Shown: piece by piece, positions 36,136-45,334 of the stretch
Layout of the letters: the number at the start of each line of letters is the position of its first letter
How positions within the stretch are numbered: the stretch's first letter is position 1
DNA from: Pseudomonas abietaniphila
Lineage (GTDB): Bacteria; Pseudomonadota; Gammaproteobacteria; Pseudomonadales; Pseudomonadaceae
Assembly: GCF_039697315.1 (NCBI RefSeq)
Contig: NZ_CP155619.1
Coordinates: forward strand, 62,001 to 126,000
Direction: 5' to 3'
DNA: 64,000 nucleotides
Translations under genes and position numbers: made by a program
Notes under the pieces: generated by a model
Databases searched by the model: none
What the model was told of the DNA's origin: nothing
The model's input: the letters and a program-made list of their open reading frames with translations, nothing else

Positions 36136-38037
36136 TCAGCTCAGCGCCTCGGCAATTTCAGCCAGAATCGACGGATCATCGATGGTCGCCGGCATGCTGT
36201 AGGGCTCTGCATCGGCAATCTTGCGCAGTACCGCGCGCAAGGTTTTGCCGGAGCGAGTCTTGGGCAGGCGCTTGACCACCACCACCCGGTTGAAGCAGGC
36301 CAACGCACCGATTTGCTCGCGAACGCGGGCGATCAATTCGAGCTGAACCTGTTCGGTGCTTTGCTGAACCCCGTCCTTGAGGACGACGAGCGCCAGTGGC
36401 ACCTGTCCTTTGATCTCGTCATGCACACCAATGACTGCGCTCTCCGCCACGGCAGGATGTTGGCCGACCAGATCCTCCATTTCGCCGGTCGACAGTCGAT
36501 GGCCGGACACGTTAATCACGTCGTCCGTGCGCCCCATGATGTAGACGAAGCCCTCGTCATCGACATAACCGCCGTCGCCGGTGTTGTAGTAACCGGGAAA
36601 GGTCTGCAGATACGCCTGAAGGTAACGTCCGTGATCGCCCCACAAGGTCTGGCTGCACCCCGGCGGCAGCGGCAGCGCGATCACGATCGAACCCTGCTCA
36701 CCGGGTTTGAGCAAATGCCCTTCGTCGTCCATGACATGGACCGCGTAACCAGGAACCCCACGATTACTCGAACCTGGCGCGGGATGATGACCTTCCAGTC
36801 CCAGGCAAGGCGCGGTAACCGGCCAACCGGTCTCGGTCTGCCACCAGTGATCGAGCACTGGTTTGCCGGTCAGGCGCTCCAGCCATTCGTGGGTACTGGA
36901 ATCGAGCTTTTCACCTGCCAGAAACAGGTGTCGGATGGAACTCAGGTCGCGGCCTTTCAGCCATTGGCCTTCAGGGTCTTCCTTGCGGATCGCGCGGATG
37001 GCCGTCGGTGCGCAAAACAGCGCATTCACCCGATATTGCTCAACGATGCGCCAGTACGCCCCGGCGTCGGGCGTCCGAATCGGCTTGCCTTCATAAAACA
37101 CCGTCGTGCACCCGGCCATCAGCGGGCCATAGACGATGAGCGTATGCCCCACCACCCAGCCGACATCGGAAATACCCCACCACACATCACCTGCGCGCAT
37201 GCCATACACCTGATGCAGGGTGTAAAGCATCGCCACGGCATGGCCACCGTTTTCGCGAACGATCCCCTTGGGTTTTCCGGTCGTGCCAGAGGTGTAAAGG
37301 ACGTAGAGCGGGTCAAGGCTCGACACCGGGACCGGCTCGACCGGTTCAGCGCCTTGCAGGGCCGCCTCCCAGTCCAGATCACGCCCTTGCTGCATCGACG
37401 CGACCGCCTGCGGCCGTTGCCAGACCAGCACCTGTTCGGGCTGGTGTTGCGCCAGCGCGAGGGCTTTGTCCACCAGCGGCTTGTAGGGAATGACCCGGTC
37501 GAATTCCAGCCCGCAGGACGCCGTCAGCAGCAACCTTGGCTTTATGTCGTCGATCCGCAACGCCAGCTCGTGAGGCGCGAAGCCCCCGAACACCACCGAA
37601 TGCACCGCGCCGATCCGCGCACAGGCCAGCATCGCCATGGCCGCTTGCGGGATCATGGGCATGTAGATGATGACCCCATCGCCCTTCCTTACGCCCGACT
37701 GGCGCAGCAAGCCGGCGAGGCGCGCCACCTCGTCACGCAATTCATTGAAGGTGTAGATCGCCTGTCGTCCGGTGACGGGCGAATCGTAAATCAGTGCCCG
37801 CTGCTCACCACGGCCCTGTTCGATCTGGTGATCGAGGGCCAGATAACAGGTATTGAGCTGTCCATCGGCAAACCAACGGTGGGTGCCATCAGGCAGGGTT
37901 TGGAGCGTGTTTTCAGGCGGGCGAAACCAGGCCACCTGTCGCGCTTGCTCTGCCCAATACTGCGCAGGTTCGGCAATGGAACGCCGATGATGCTCGGTGT
38001 AGTGCGCACTCGAGCCGGCGTCTTGACTGTCATTCAT
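36136..38037 (-). CDS. prpE: Propionyl-CoA synthetase
   Basis: 633-aa acyl-adenylate-forming enzyme that activates propionate to propionyl-CoA. Core motifs: YTSGTTGKPKGIVRENGGHA (P-loop), DHWWQTETGWPVTAP (A5), YYNTGDGGYVDDEGFVYIMG (A7), GRTDDVINVSGHRLSTGEME (A8), and the catalytic Lys in KTRSGKTLRAVLRKIA. DVGWVVGHTLIVYGPL is typical of PrpE rather than Acs. The start at 38037 gives MNDSQDAGSS with AGGGA upstream. No prpBCD genes are adjacent. Confidence 0.88.
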   Translation of the reverse strand: MNDSQDAGSSAHYTEHHRRSIAEPAQYWAEQARQVAWFRPPENTLQTLPDGTHRWFADGQLNTCYLALDHQIEQGRGEQRALIYDSPVTGRQAIYTFNELRDEVARLAGLLRQSGVRKGDGVIIYMPMIPQAAMAMLACARIGAVHSVVFGGFAPHELALRIDDIKPRLLLTASCGLEFDRVIPYKPLVDKALALAQHQPEQVLVWQRPQAVASMQQGRDLDWEAALQGAEPVEPVPVSSLDPLYVLYTSGTTGKPKGIVRENGGHAVAMLYTLHQVYGMRAGDVWWGISDVGWVVGHTLIVYGPLMAGCTTVFYEGKPIRTPDAGAYWRIVEQYRVNALFCAPTAIRAIRKEDPEGQWLKGRDLSSIRHLFLAGEKLDSSTHEWLERLTGKPVLDHWWQTETGWPVTAPCLGLEGHHPAPGSSNRGVPGYAVHVMDDEGHLLKPGEQGSIVIALPLPPGCSQTLWGDHGRYLQAYLQTFPGYYNTGDGGYVDDEGFVYIMGRTDDVINVSGHRLSTGEMEDLVGQHPAVAESAVIGVHDEIKGQVPLALVVLKDGVQQSTEQVQLELIARVREQIGALACFNRVVVVKRLPKTRSGKTLRAVLRKIADAEPYSMPATIDDPSILAEIAEALS

Positions 38038-38053
38038 CCGTGGATCCCTGTGA

Positions 38054-38061
38054 TTGTTCTT
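38054..38061 (-). promoter_or_regulatory. Putative Hfq/Crc target in prpE leader
   Basis: On the minus strand AAGAACAA matches AAnAAnAA exactly, 16 nt before the prpE ATG. Confidence 0.4.
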
Positions 38062-38145
38062 ATGAGGGGCTGGCACACAGGAATGAAATTAGCAGAAGCT
38101 CAACGGCGCGCCATCGGCGTCCACTTTCTCAATCAATAAAACAGG

Positions 38146-39351
38146 TCACGCTGCGTTGGCTTTACCCGCACGCTGCACCAAGAGCCCAGCCAACGCGAGC
38201 AATGCCAGCACAACCACCACCGAACCATATACATTCGTGGTGACGATCAGGCCTTCGGTTTTGACCGCGAGCCCCGCGATCAACGACGGCACGCAAAACG
38301 CAAGGTAACTGAGGGCGAGAAAGGCCGACATCAAACCCGCCCGTTCATGGGCGTGGGCGAGCGGCAGCAACAAACGTAAGGCCCCGAGAAAACTCGCGCC
38401 AAAGCCAATGCCCGCCACCACGGCACCGGTGAAAAACAGCCACAGCCACCCCAGATTCACTGCAAGCAAGATGACCGACACCCCCACCGCTAAAAAGCTG
38501 CAGCCCACCAGCAACGCCAGTTGAGGCGCTCTCAAGCGCAGGTTGAGGATCGAAATCGCACCGCTGATGGTCAATGCAGCCACTGCCAGACCGCCGTTGA
38601 TCACCGACGTTGATCCGGTGGCCGCCGTCAGCAGCGAAGGTGCCAGTGACAGGAAAAACCCGCCCAGCGCCCACGCCGCAATGTCTGCCGGCAGCACCAG
38701 CAACAACGTCCCTCGCGCCCGTTGAGGCACGAACAACGTAGGCTTGAGCGTCTTGAGCACACCCGGCTGCGGCGTCACCGTCTCGCCGACACGCAGCAAA
38801 TACACCGCCTGAACCACGAACGCCGCGAGCAACAGCGCATACGCCAACAACAGGGGCATCGGCGCGAATTCGACCAGGACGCTCGTTCCCAACGCACCCA
38901 GCGCCATGCCAAACATCGGCGCAATGCTGTTGATCAACGGGCCCTGATGCTGGTCGGTGTCGAGCATGGCGGCGCCCAGCGCACTGCTGGCGATACCGGT
39001 CGCGATGCCTTGCACAATTCGCGCGGCAATCAGCCAACCGACGTCGCTCGCGGCAACGAACAGCAGCATCGACACGATCTCCAGCAGCAACGCGACGAAG
39101 ATCACCGGACGACGCCCGAGGTAATCCGACAGCGAGCCAAACACCAGCAGTGTGCCGAGCAAACTCAAGGCATACACGGCAAAAATCAGCGTCAACAGCG
39201 CGGAGGAAAACCCCCAGGCGTGTTGATACACGTGATAGAGCGGCGTAGGCGCACTGGACGCGGCGAAAAAGCACAACATCACAAAGGCGAGGTAACCCAG
39301 GTGACCCTGTTTCCGACCATCGACTTGCGGGTTCTGCAAAGAATCAGACAC
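38146..39351 (-). CDS. MFS transporter
   Basis: 401-aa major facilitator protein with 12 predicted helices. The loop 2-3 motif reads GSLSDYLGRRPVIFVAL, and helix 4 reads RIVQGIATGIASSALGAAML. The GTG at 39351 (SDSLQNPQVDG) has GGGGAG upstream at good spacing; longer frames would cross the TetR promoter. The substrate is unknown; it is divergent from and probably repressed by the TetR protein next to it. Confidence 0.85.
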   Translation of the reverse strand: MSDSLQNPQVDGRKQGHLGYLAFVMLCFFAASSAPTPLYHVYQHAWGFSSALLTLIFAVYALSLLGTLLVFGSLSDYLGRRPVIFVALLLEIVSMLLFVAASDVGWLIAARIVQGIATGIASSALGAAMLDTDQHQGPLINSIAPMFGMALGALGTSVLVEFAPMPLLLAYALLLAAFVVQAVYLLRVGETVTPQPGVLKTLKPTLFVPQRARGTLLLVLPADIAAWALGGFFLSLAPSLLTAATGSTSVINGGLAVAALTISGAISILNLRLRAPQLALLVGCSFLAVGVSVILLAVNLGWLWLFFTGAVVAGIGFGASFLGALRLLLPLAHAHERAGLMSAFLALSYLAFCVPSLIAGLAVKTEGLIVTTNVYGSVVVVLALLALAGLLVQRAGKANAA

Positions 39352-39423
39352 GAGTACACTCTCCCCAAAAAGCACGCTGCAAAAGCTACGAGTTAGCGTT
39401 AGTGAGTGTGCGAGCAGAATCTG

Positions 39424-39448
39424 CTTAAAGCAAATACTTTGTGTTAAG
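39424..39448. promoter_or_regulatory. Putative TetR operator between the MFS and TetR genes
   Basis: Imperfect palindrome with outer arms CTTAA/TTAAG and inner arms AAAG/CTTT, lying 10 bp before the TetR ATG and within the divergent promoter region. Confidence 0.45.
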
Positions 39449-39457
39449 GTCCGCTCC

Positions 39458-40006
39458 ATGGCTATCAAAGAAGGCATTCGCACCGGCGGCCGCAGTGCCC
39501 GGGTGCAGACATCGATTCACGCGGCGGTTCGCGACCTGCTGCAAGAACAGGAACGCTCTGCATTGAGCGTGCCGATGATCGCAGCACGCGCCGGTGTCAC
39601 ACCCTCGACCATCTACCGTCGCTGGGGCGACCTCACGTCCCTGCTGGCTGACGCTGCGGTCGAGCGGTTGCGCCCGGACGAGCCGGTGGACTGCGGCAAC
39701 CTGCGCGACGATTTGCGCACGTGGGTCGAGGTCTATCTGGAAGAAACCAACTCGGCACCCGGCCGCGAGATGATGCGTGACGTGGTCGCCAGCAGCGCGA
39801 CCCTGTGCTCGGGAAAATGCCTGAACATCGTGCGCGATCAGTTGCAGATCATCATCGATCGTGCCAAAGCTCGCGGCGAACGCAGCCCTGACGCGGACGA
39901 ACTGATCGACGCAGTCGTTGCACCGATGGTCTATCGCATTCTTTACGCCGAATCGGCCCCGACCCTTGAGCGCATGCATCAATTGCTGGATCGCTGTCTG
40001 GGATAA
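39458..40006 (+). CDS. TetR-family regulator
   Basis: 182-aa repressor. The HTH is at about residues 37-60 (LSVPMIAARAGVTPSTIYRR). A TetR_C-like ligand domain follows. The adjacent divergent MFS gene and the palindrome between them suggest local control of an exporter. Confidence 0.87.
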   Translation: MAIKEGIRTGGRSARVQTSIHAAVRDLLQEQERSALSVPMIAARAGVTPSTIYRRWGDLTSLLADAAVERLRPDEPVDCGNLRDDLRTWVEVYLEETNSAPGREMMRDVVASSATLCSGKCLNIVRDQLQIIIDRAKARGERSPDADELIDAVVAPMVYRILYAESAPTLERMHQLLDRCLG

Positions 40007-40065
40007 GCATGGCGCCTGTCAAATCGTTATGATGGCGGGCCCTCGGTCATTGGTGTCTTATCTCC

Positions 40066-41352
40066 ATGCACACTCTTGCAGACCTGCGCGCCGGCAAGCT
40101 GGCGGGCATCAAGCGGCTGGACCTCAGTTGCGGCCTCACTGAATTTCCCGATGACATTTTCAGCCTCAGCGATTCGCTTGAGGTGCTGAACCTCTCCGGC
40201 AACCAGTTGAGCGAGCTGCCAACGGACCTGTACCGACTCAAACACCTGAAAATCCTGTTTTGCTCCGACAACCTCTTCACCCGGTTGCCGGAAGCACTGG
40301 GCCAGTGCGAGCAGTTGTTCTTCGTGGGGTTCAAAGCCTGTCGCATTCGCGAAGTGTCGCCACGTTCGTTGCCCCCTCACCTGCGCTCACTGGTGCTGAC
40401 CGGGAACTGCATCGAGTCGCTGCCCGAAGAGCTGGGCCGGCATCCACACCTGCAAAAGCTGATGATGGCCGGCAATCGCCTGCAAAGCCTTCCTGCCTCG
40501 CTGGCGGCTTGCGAGCGCCTGGAACTGGTGCGTCTGGCCGCCAACGACATTCACCAACTGCCGGCGTGGCTGCTGAAGATGCCCAAACTGGCGTGGCTGG
40601 CCTTTTCAGGGAATCCGCTGAGCGACATCCATGTCGAGGAACCGATCCGTCAGATTCCATGGCAACAGTTGACGTTGCATCACGTGCTGGGCGAAGGCGC
40701 ATCGGGCGTTATTCAGCAGGCTGAATGGCGCGACGAAGACGGTACCGTTCAGGACGTCGCAGTCAAACTGTACAAGGGCGACTTGACCAGCGATGGCTCG
40801 CCACTGAAGGAAATGGCGGCCTGCATCGCGGCGGGCCAGCATCCCAACCTGATTCCCGTGCTGGGGCAGATCTACGGCCACCCACAGCATGCACGTGGAC
40901 TGGTGATGAAGCTCATTTCCCCGCGCTTCAGCACCCTCGCCCGCCCGCCGAGCCTGGAGTCCTGCACACGCGACGTCTACAACGGGACACGTCTGCCGTT
41001 GAATACACTGATGCGCATGGCCGCTGGCATCGCCTCTGCGTGCCGCCACTTGCATGCCCGCGGGATCAACCACGGCGACCTGTACGCGCACAACATCCTC
41101 TGGGACGAAGACGGCAACAGCTTGCTGGGCGACTTTGGCGCCGCTGCGTTTTATCCGGACGAACGGACAGGCGAAATGCTCGAACGCATCGAAGTGCAGG
41201 CCTTCGGGATATTGCTCGCAGAGTTATTAGCGTGTTGCGACGCGGGTGATGAACACACCGCCGAATTGAGGGCACTTCAAGCGCGTTGCGTGCAGAAGGA
41301 CCTGATCACTCGCCCTGATTTTGCAGAAATCGAGCGATGCCTTCAGAACTGA
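40066..41352 (+). CDS. Leucine-rich-repeat protein kinase
   Basis: 428-aa cytosolic protein. Residues about 15-190 form seven or eight leucine-rich repeats of the bacterial type (LEVLNLSGNQLSELPTDL, LRSLVLTGNCIESLPEEL, LQKLMMAGNRLQSLPASL). Residues about 203-428 form a Ser/Thr/Tyr-kinase-like domain: glycine loop GEGASG (209-214), VAVK with K234, catalytic loop HGDLYAHN (D338, N343) and DFG (356-358). The usual HRD is HGD, but the key acids are all kept, so it is probably active. No TM segment or partner phosphatase is seen. Its target is unknown. Confidence 0.87.
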   Translation: MHTLADLRAGKLAGIKRLDLSCGLTEFPDDIFSLSDSLEVLNLSGNQLSELPTDLYRLKHLKILFCSDNLFTRLPEALGQCEQLFFVGFKACRIREVSPRSLPPHLRSLVLTGNCIESLPEELGRHPHLQKLMMAGNRLQSLPASLAACERLELVRLAANDIHQLPAWLLKMPKLAWLAFSGNPLSDIHVEEPIRQIPWQQLTLHHVLGEGASGVIQQAEWRDEDGTVQDVAVKLYKGDLTSDGSPLKEMAACIAAGQHPNLIPVLGQIYGHPQHARGLVMKLISPRFSTLARPPSLESCTRDVYNGTRLPLNTLMRMAAGIASACRHLHARGINHGDLYAHNILWDEDGNSLLGDFGAAAFYPDERTGEMLERIEVQAFGILLAELLACCDAGDEHTAELRALQARCVQKDLITRPDFAEIERCLQN

Positions 41353-41391
41353 GGGTTCAACCGGGCGTGATCGGGACATCCTTCATACGTT

Positions 41392-41415
41392 TGGGAGCGA
41401 ATGAGTCCGCTCCCA
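41392..41415. terminator. Hairpin between the convergent kinase and yebC-like genes
   Basis: Perfect 8-bp stem TGGGAGCG/CGCTCCCA with an 8-nt loop. It has the TGGGAGC core of Pseudomonas extragenic repeats and is likely a bidirectional terminator. Confidence 0.5.
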
Positions 41416-41447
41416 CACGATTTACCTGGTCTGATGCGGGTCGTTAA

Positions 41448-42149
41448 TCAACCCGCCAGCCCGACGTACACGTTCTGCACATCGTCATGGCTGTCGATCG
41501 CTTCCAGGAAGGCTTCGACCTCAGCCATCTGCTCGTCGCTCAGACCTTCCACCGGGTTTTTCGGGCGATAGCCGATCTTCGCCGACTCGACGGTGAAACC
41601 GAATTCCGGCAGCGCCTTGCACACAGCGTCCAGGTCAGTGGGTTCGGTGTAGAACAGGGTGACGCCTTCATCGCCGGCCTCAACGTCCTGCGCGCCAGCC
41701 TCGATGGCGGCCTCTTCAGGGTCGGCCTTGCCATCGCCGGCGGCCTCAATCATGCCCAGATGGTCGAAGTCCCAGGTGATCGAACCTGCGGCGCCCATCT
41801 GACCTTTGCGGAACAGCACGCGGATCTCTGCGACGGTGCGGTTGACGTTGTCGGTCAGGCACTCGACGATCACCGGCACCTTGTGCGGCGCAAATCCTTC
41901 GTACGTCACCTTCTCGAAATGCACGTGCTCACCGGTCAGACCGGCGCCTTTCTTGATCGCGCGCTCCAGCGTCTCACGGGGCATCGAGGCTTTCTTCGCC
42001 TGTTCGACGACCAGACGCAACCGGGCGTTCATCTCGGGATCAGCGCCGGAACGTGCGGCAATCATGATTTCCTTGGACAGCTTGCCGAAAATACGCCCTT
42101 TGGCGTTGGCTGCTGCTTCTTTATGTTTGACCTTCCACTGTGCGCCCAT
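41448..42149 (-). CDS. YebC/PmpR-family DNA-binding regulatory protein
   Basis: 233-aa protein of the YebC/TACO1 family. Its start, [19 protein letters not shown], is the family N-terminus (usually MAGHSKWANIKHRK). Other blocks are [33 protein letters not shown] and [12 protein letters not shown]. The N-terminus and length resemble the YeeN-like subgroup rather than the ruv-linked YebC. Members are proposed to act on transcription or on ribosomes translating proline-rich stretches. Confidence 0.9.
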   Translation of the reverse strand: MGAQWKVKHKEAAANAKGRIFGKLSKEIMIAARSGADPEMNARLRLVVEQAKKASMPRETLERAIKKGAGLTGEHVHFEKVTYEGFAPHKVPVIVECLTDNVNRTVAEIRVLFRKGQMGAAGSITWDFDHLGMIEAAGDGKADPEEAAIEAGAQDVEAGDEGVTLFYTEPTDLDAVCKALPEFGFTVESAKIGYRPKNPVEGLSDEQMAEVEAFLEAIDSHDDVQNVYVGLAG

Positions 42150-42498
42150 GATTGCTCTCTTGTTCCGATGGCGATTGACCGTCGCTGTCAGCCCGACATG
42201 GCGCGCCGGACCGATAACGGTAAATGCTGAAAAAGGGTGACCGATGATGACACGCCAATGCAGGAGCATGGCGACCGGCGCATTTTATACGCGATGGCGA
42301 CAGATGAAACCCCCGGCGTGCTGCCGTCGATCAAACCGGGGTCCATAAGTTTCAGAGAAAAAGCCACAAGATCCCTCAGCATATTCAAACGCGTGCTGTA
42401 GTCCGCTTCCGAAAATTTCGCAGCCGCTCTGCAGTTACCCTTTTGTTCCGCCTGTTTTCGTACCCTCTGCACCTCGAATTTTCAAGGTGACACAGCCG

Positions 42499-44424
42499 AT
42501 GCGCGAAGCCCCGCACGTGACAATGACCCTGGCCATCGCCAATGGCCCCAGCAATCTGCAGGTCATCGGCGTCAACGGTCGGGACCGGTTGAATGCGCCC
42601 TTCTGCTTCGATGTCGACGTGGTCAGCCCTGATCCCTGGCTCGACTGCGCCGCTCTCCAGCAGCACGAAGCCTGGCTGCAACTCGGCGTGATCGCGGGCA
42701 ATTCCCACGGCGTGCACGGGCAGATTCACACAGCGCACCCGCTGTATCGGGGCCGGGACCTGAGCCTTTACCGTCTGCGCTTGATGCCCGCCATGCAGCG
42801 GCTTGAACGCACAGTCCGCCGTCGAACCTTCAACGGCCTGACCGTGCCGCAGGTCATTGCCCGCGTACTGGAGAGCCATGGTCTGGGAGACGACCATGCC
42901 CGTTTCGATCACCTGATCGGCGTTTACCCCGCGCGCGAGCATTGCGTGCAATACGATGAGAGCGACCTGCATCTCCTGCGCAGGCTCTGCGAGGAAGAAG
43001 GCATCAGTTTTCGCTTCGAACACCACCCGCAGCGGCATACCGTGGTGTTTTCCGATGACCCGGCGGGCTTCCCAGAGTGGCCACGGGCAGTGGAGATTGA
43101 TGACCTCGCCGAGCAACTGTCAGTCCGCACCTGCTACAGCAGCCACGCCGGCGAGCTTTACGTCCCTCAAACCTTTCTCGACGCGTCTACCCCCGCGCAA
43201 GCCGACAATCAACCGCTGTGGATGCCCTTCGAGTCAGGCGCGTTTAGTGGGCAAGGTCAGCAGCTCAGTGGCCGTCAACTGGAGCGTTTGCGCTGTGAAC
43301 GGCGGGAGATCATGGGAAGCAGTGGTCACCCATGGTTGCGCAGCGGCGGTGTCATGCGAGTCGATGGGCAGGTTGAAGCCATGCTCAACGACCAGTGGCT
43401 GATCACGGACGTGCAGCATTCAGGCAAACAGCTGGCCCCTCTGCAGCATTGCCCGACCGCCAACGTCATCCAGATCCTGCATGCCGTTGCAGCCGCCGAG
43501 TCTTGCGCCCCCATCAGCGCAGCGCGGATGCGTGAGACAGCACTGGAGCAACCCGCGCTGGCCCGTTATTTCAACGCATTTCAGGTGCTTCCCTGGGCCA
43601 TGCCGTTTCGCCCCTCACTGGAGCATGACAAACCGTGCCTGATCGGAGCACACGCCGCCACACAGACCATGGACGGTGCGGACAGGAAGGGTCGCATCAA
43701 GGTTCGCTACGACTGGCAGCCCAGTGACGTGATACAGGGCGGCGAGGACAGCTGGGCCCGCATTACCCACAACCTGGGGCACCGTCCGGCGGGGACGCGG
43801 CTGAACGTCATGTTTTTCGAAGGCGACCCGGATCAGCCCGTTGTGTGCGGCACCCTCGTCAGTGACACGCCCGAAACCCGTTTGACCCGTACCCTGCTGT
43901 TGGATGGCATCGGCCATGACAGGCCTGATTCGGTCTTGCAGCTGCGTGCCGGTCAACACCTGCGGGTTGACAGCCATACCCCGCTCATCCTGCGAAGCCC
44001 GCACGCGACGCTCAGCCTCTCCGACACCGGTATCCATCTTGCGCCCGTGGTGAAAGCGGCCGAGGTCGCTTCCGCGTTCCGACCGCAGGAGCAGGATGAT
44101 CTGCCCTCTGATCTGCGACTGATGGCCCCCGCCGACCCCATGCGTCCGCTACCGCATTGCACGTGGTACATCGTGCGAATGCCGACGCCGGACCTGGCGC
44201 ACCTGGCGCGCATTGCCCCCGAAGATATCCTCTTCGAAGGCACCACTGACCTCAACGGCTGGCTGGGCTTGAGTCCAACCGAGTTCTCGCGCCTGCTGTA
44301 CCTTTATGGTGAGGCAGCCAACCCACTGTGCATAGCTCATCCGGGGCATTGCCGAACGCTGCGCAGCTGTTTTCATGTGGCGCCCGCTGCGCAGACCGGC
44401 GAGGCGTCTGAGGACTGGTCATAG
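42499..44424 (+). CDS. Orphan VgrG-like type VI spike protein
   Basis: 641-aa VgrG-family protein. The gp27-like N-terminal part shows LNAPFCFDVDVVSPDPWLDC, FNGLTVPQVIARVLESHG and ESDLHLLRRLCEEEGISFRF. A gp5-like OB-fold follows (GRIKVRYDWQ, then SWARITHNLGHRPAGTRLNV and FFEGDPDQPVVCGTLV). After a short, reduced beta-helix segment the last roughly 110 residues (from PSDLRLMAPADPMRP) form a separate C-terminal extension I do not recognise. No T6SS structural genes or effector/immunity pair are adjacent. The ATG at 42499 has AGGTGA 9 nt upstream; a GTG at 42487 is also possible. Confidence 0.85.
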   Translation: MREAPHVTMTLAIANGPSNLQVIGVNGRDRLNAPFCFDVDVVSPDPWLDCAALQQHEAWLQLGVIAGNSHGVHGQIHTAHPLYRGRDLSLYRLRLMPAMQRLERTVRRRTFNGLTVPQVIARVLESHGLGDDHARFDHLIGVYPAREHCVQYDESDLHLLRRLCEEEGISFRFEHHPQRHTVVFSDDPAGFPEWPRAVEIDDLAEQLSVRTCYSSHAGELYVPQTFLDASTPAQADNQPLWMPFESGAFSGQGQQLSGRQLERLRCERREIMGSSGHPWLRSGGVMRVDGQVEAMLNDQWLITDVQHSGKQLAPLQHCPTANVIQILHAVAAAESCAPISAARMRETALEQPALARYFNAFQVLPWAMPFRPSLEHDKPCLIGAHAATQTMDGADRKGRIKVRYDWQPSDVIQGGEDSWARITHNLGHRPAGTRLNVMFFEGDPDQPVVCGTLVSDTPETRLTRTLLLDGIGHDRPDSVLQLRAGQHLRVDSHTPLILRSPHATLSLSDTGIHLAPVVKAAEVASAFRPQEQDDLPSDLRLMAPADPMRPLPHCTWYIVRMPTPDLAHLARIAPEDILFEGTTDLNGWLGLSPTEFSRLLYLYGEAANPLCIAHPGHCRTLRSCFHVAPAAQTGEASEDWS

Positions 44425-44466
44425 GCGTCGCGCTAAGCGTGCTCGGCCAACGAGGCCCCTTGGTCC

Positions 44467-45240
44467 TCAGCGATGCTTGAACGTGGGTTCGCGTTTTTCG
44501 ATGAAGGCCGCCATGCCTTCCTTTTGATCCTCGCTGGCAAAAGCAGCATGGAACACCCGCCGCTCGAAGCGAATGCCTTCGGCCAGACTGACTTCGAAGG
44601 CGCGGTTTACGCTTTCCTTGACCATCATCGCCACCGGTAAAGACTTGGCGGCGATGGTCTGGGCGACCTTCAACGCCTCTTCGAGCAGTTGCGCTTGCGG
44701 CAGGATTCGCGCCACCAGCCCTGCACGCTCGGCCTCTACCGCGTCGATCAAACGTCCCGTGAGGCACATTTCCATGGCTTTCGCCTTGCCGACCGCGCGG
44801 GTCAGCCGTTGCGTACCGCCCATGCCCGGCAATACACCCAATTTGATTTCGGGCTGACCAAACCGAGCGTTGTCTGCCGCCAGGATGAAGTCGCACATCA
44901 ACGCCAGCTCACAGCCACCGCCCAGCGCAAAGCCCGCAACGGCCGCAATGATCGGCTTACGTCGATTGGCGACGCGATCACTGTCACTGAACAGGTCGTC
45001 GAGGTAGATCTGCGGGTATTTGAGCTCGGCCATTTCCTTGATATCAGCGCCCGCCGCGAACGCCTTGGCAGAACCTGTCAGGACGATGCAGCCGATATCC
45101 CGATTGCTTTCGAGCTCGTCAAGGGCATGGTTGAGTTCGCTGATCAGCGCTGAATTCAGGGCATTCAAGGCCTCCGGGCGATTAAGCGTAATGAGGGCAA
45201 CCCGACCTTGAATCTCTTTGAGGATAGTTGTGTAACTCAT
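44467..45240 (-). CDS. Enoyl-CoA hydratase
   Basis: 257-aa crotonase hydrating 2-enoyl-CoA. Both catalytic acids are present: E111 in [12 protein letters not shown] and E131 in [15 protein letters not shown]; the oxyanion loop is [14 protein letters not shown]. It is the third gene, on the minus strand, of a set with a type-II hydroxyacyl-CoA dehydrogenase and a thiolase, resembling the fadB1x-fadAx-fadB2x genes of P. putida. Substrates of that set include branched acyl-CoAs; the exact one here is not known. Confidence 0.92.
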   Translation of the reverse strand: MSYTTILKEIQGRVALITLNRPEALNALNSALISELNHALDELESNRDIGCIVLTGSAKAFAAGADIKEMAELKYPQIYLDDLFSDSDRVANRRKPIIAAVAGFALGGGCELALMCDFILAADNARFGQPEIKLGVLPGMGGTQRLTRAVGKAKAMEMCLTGRLIDAVEAERAGLVARILPQAQLLEEALKVAQTIAAKSLPVAMMVKESVNRAFEVSLAEGIRFERRVFHAAFASEDQKEGMAAFIEKREPTFKHR

Positions 45241-45242
45241 TG

Positions 45243-45262
45243 TTCTTATTCCACTTTTTATT
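45243..45262 (-). promoter_or_regulatory. Putative Hfq/Crc target over the enoyl-CoA hydratase ribosome site
   Basis: Minus-strand AATAAGAA (45250-45243) and AATAAAAA (45262-45255) both match AAnAAnAA. The nearer one lies between the GGA ribosome site and the ATG. Confidence 0.55.
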
Positions 45263-45334
45263 TTTTAACGGAAGCTCGAATCAACCTGATCGAACTTTAA
45301 GAGTCTTCTACAGGGCATTGATAAATAACGACTT

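Noticed and set aside
36313..38139. 608-codon open frame on the plus strand
   Set aside because: It is exactly antisense to prpE, whose motifs are intact; its composition (Arg, His, Gln rich) is that of a GC-rich shadow frame.
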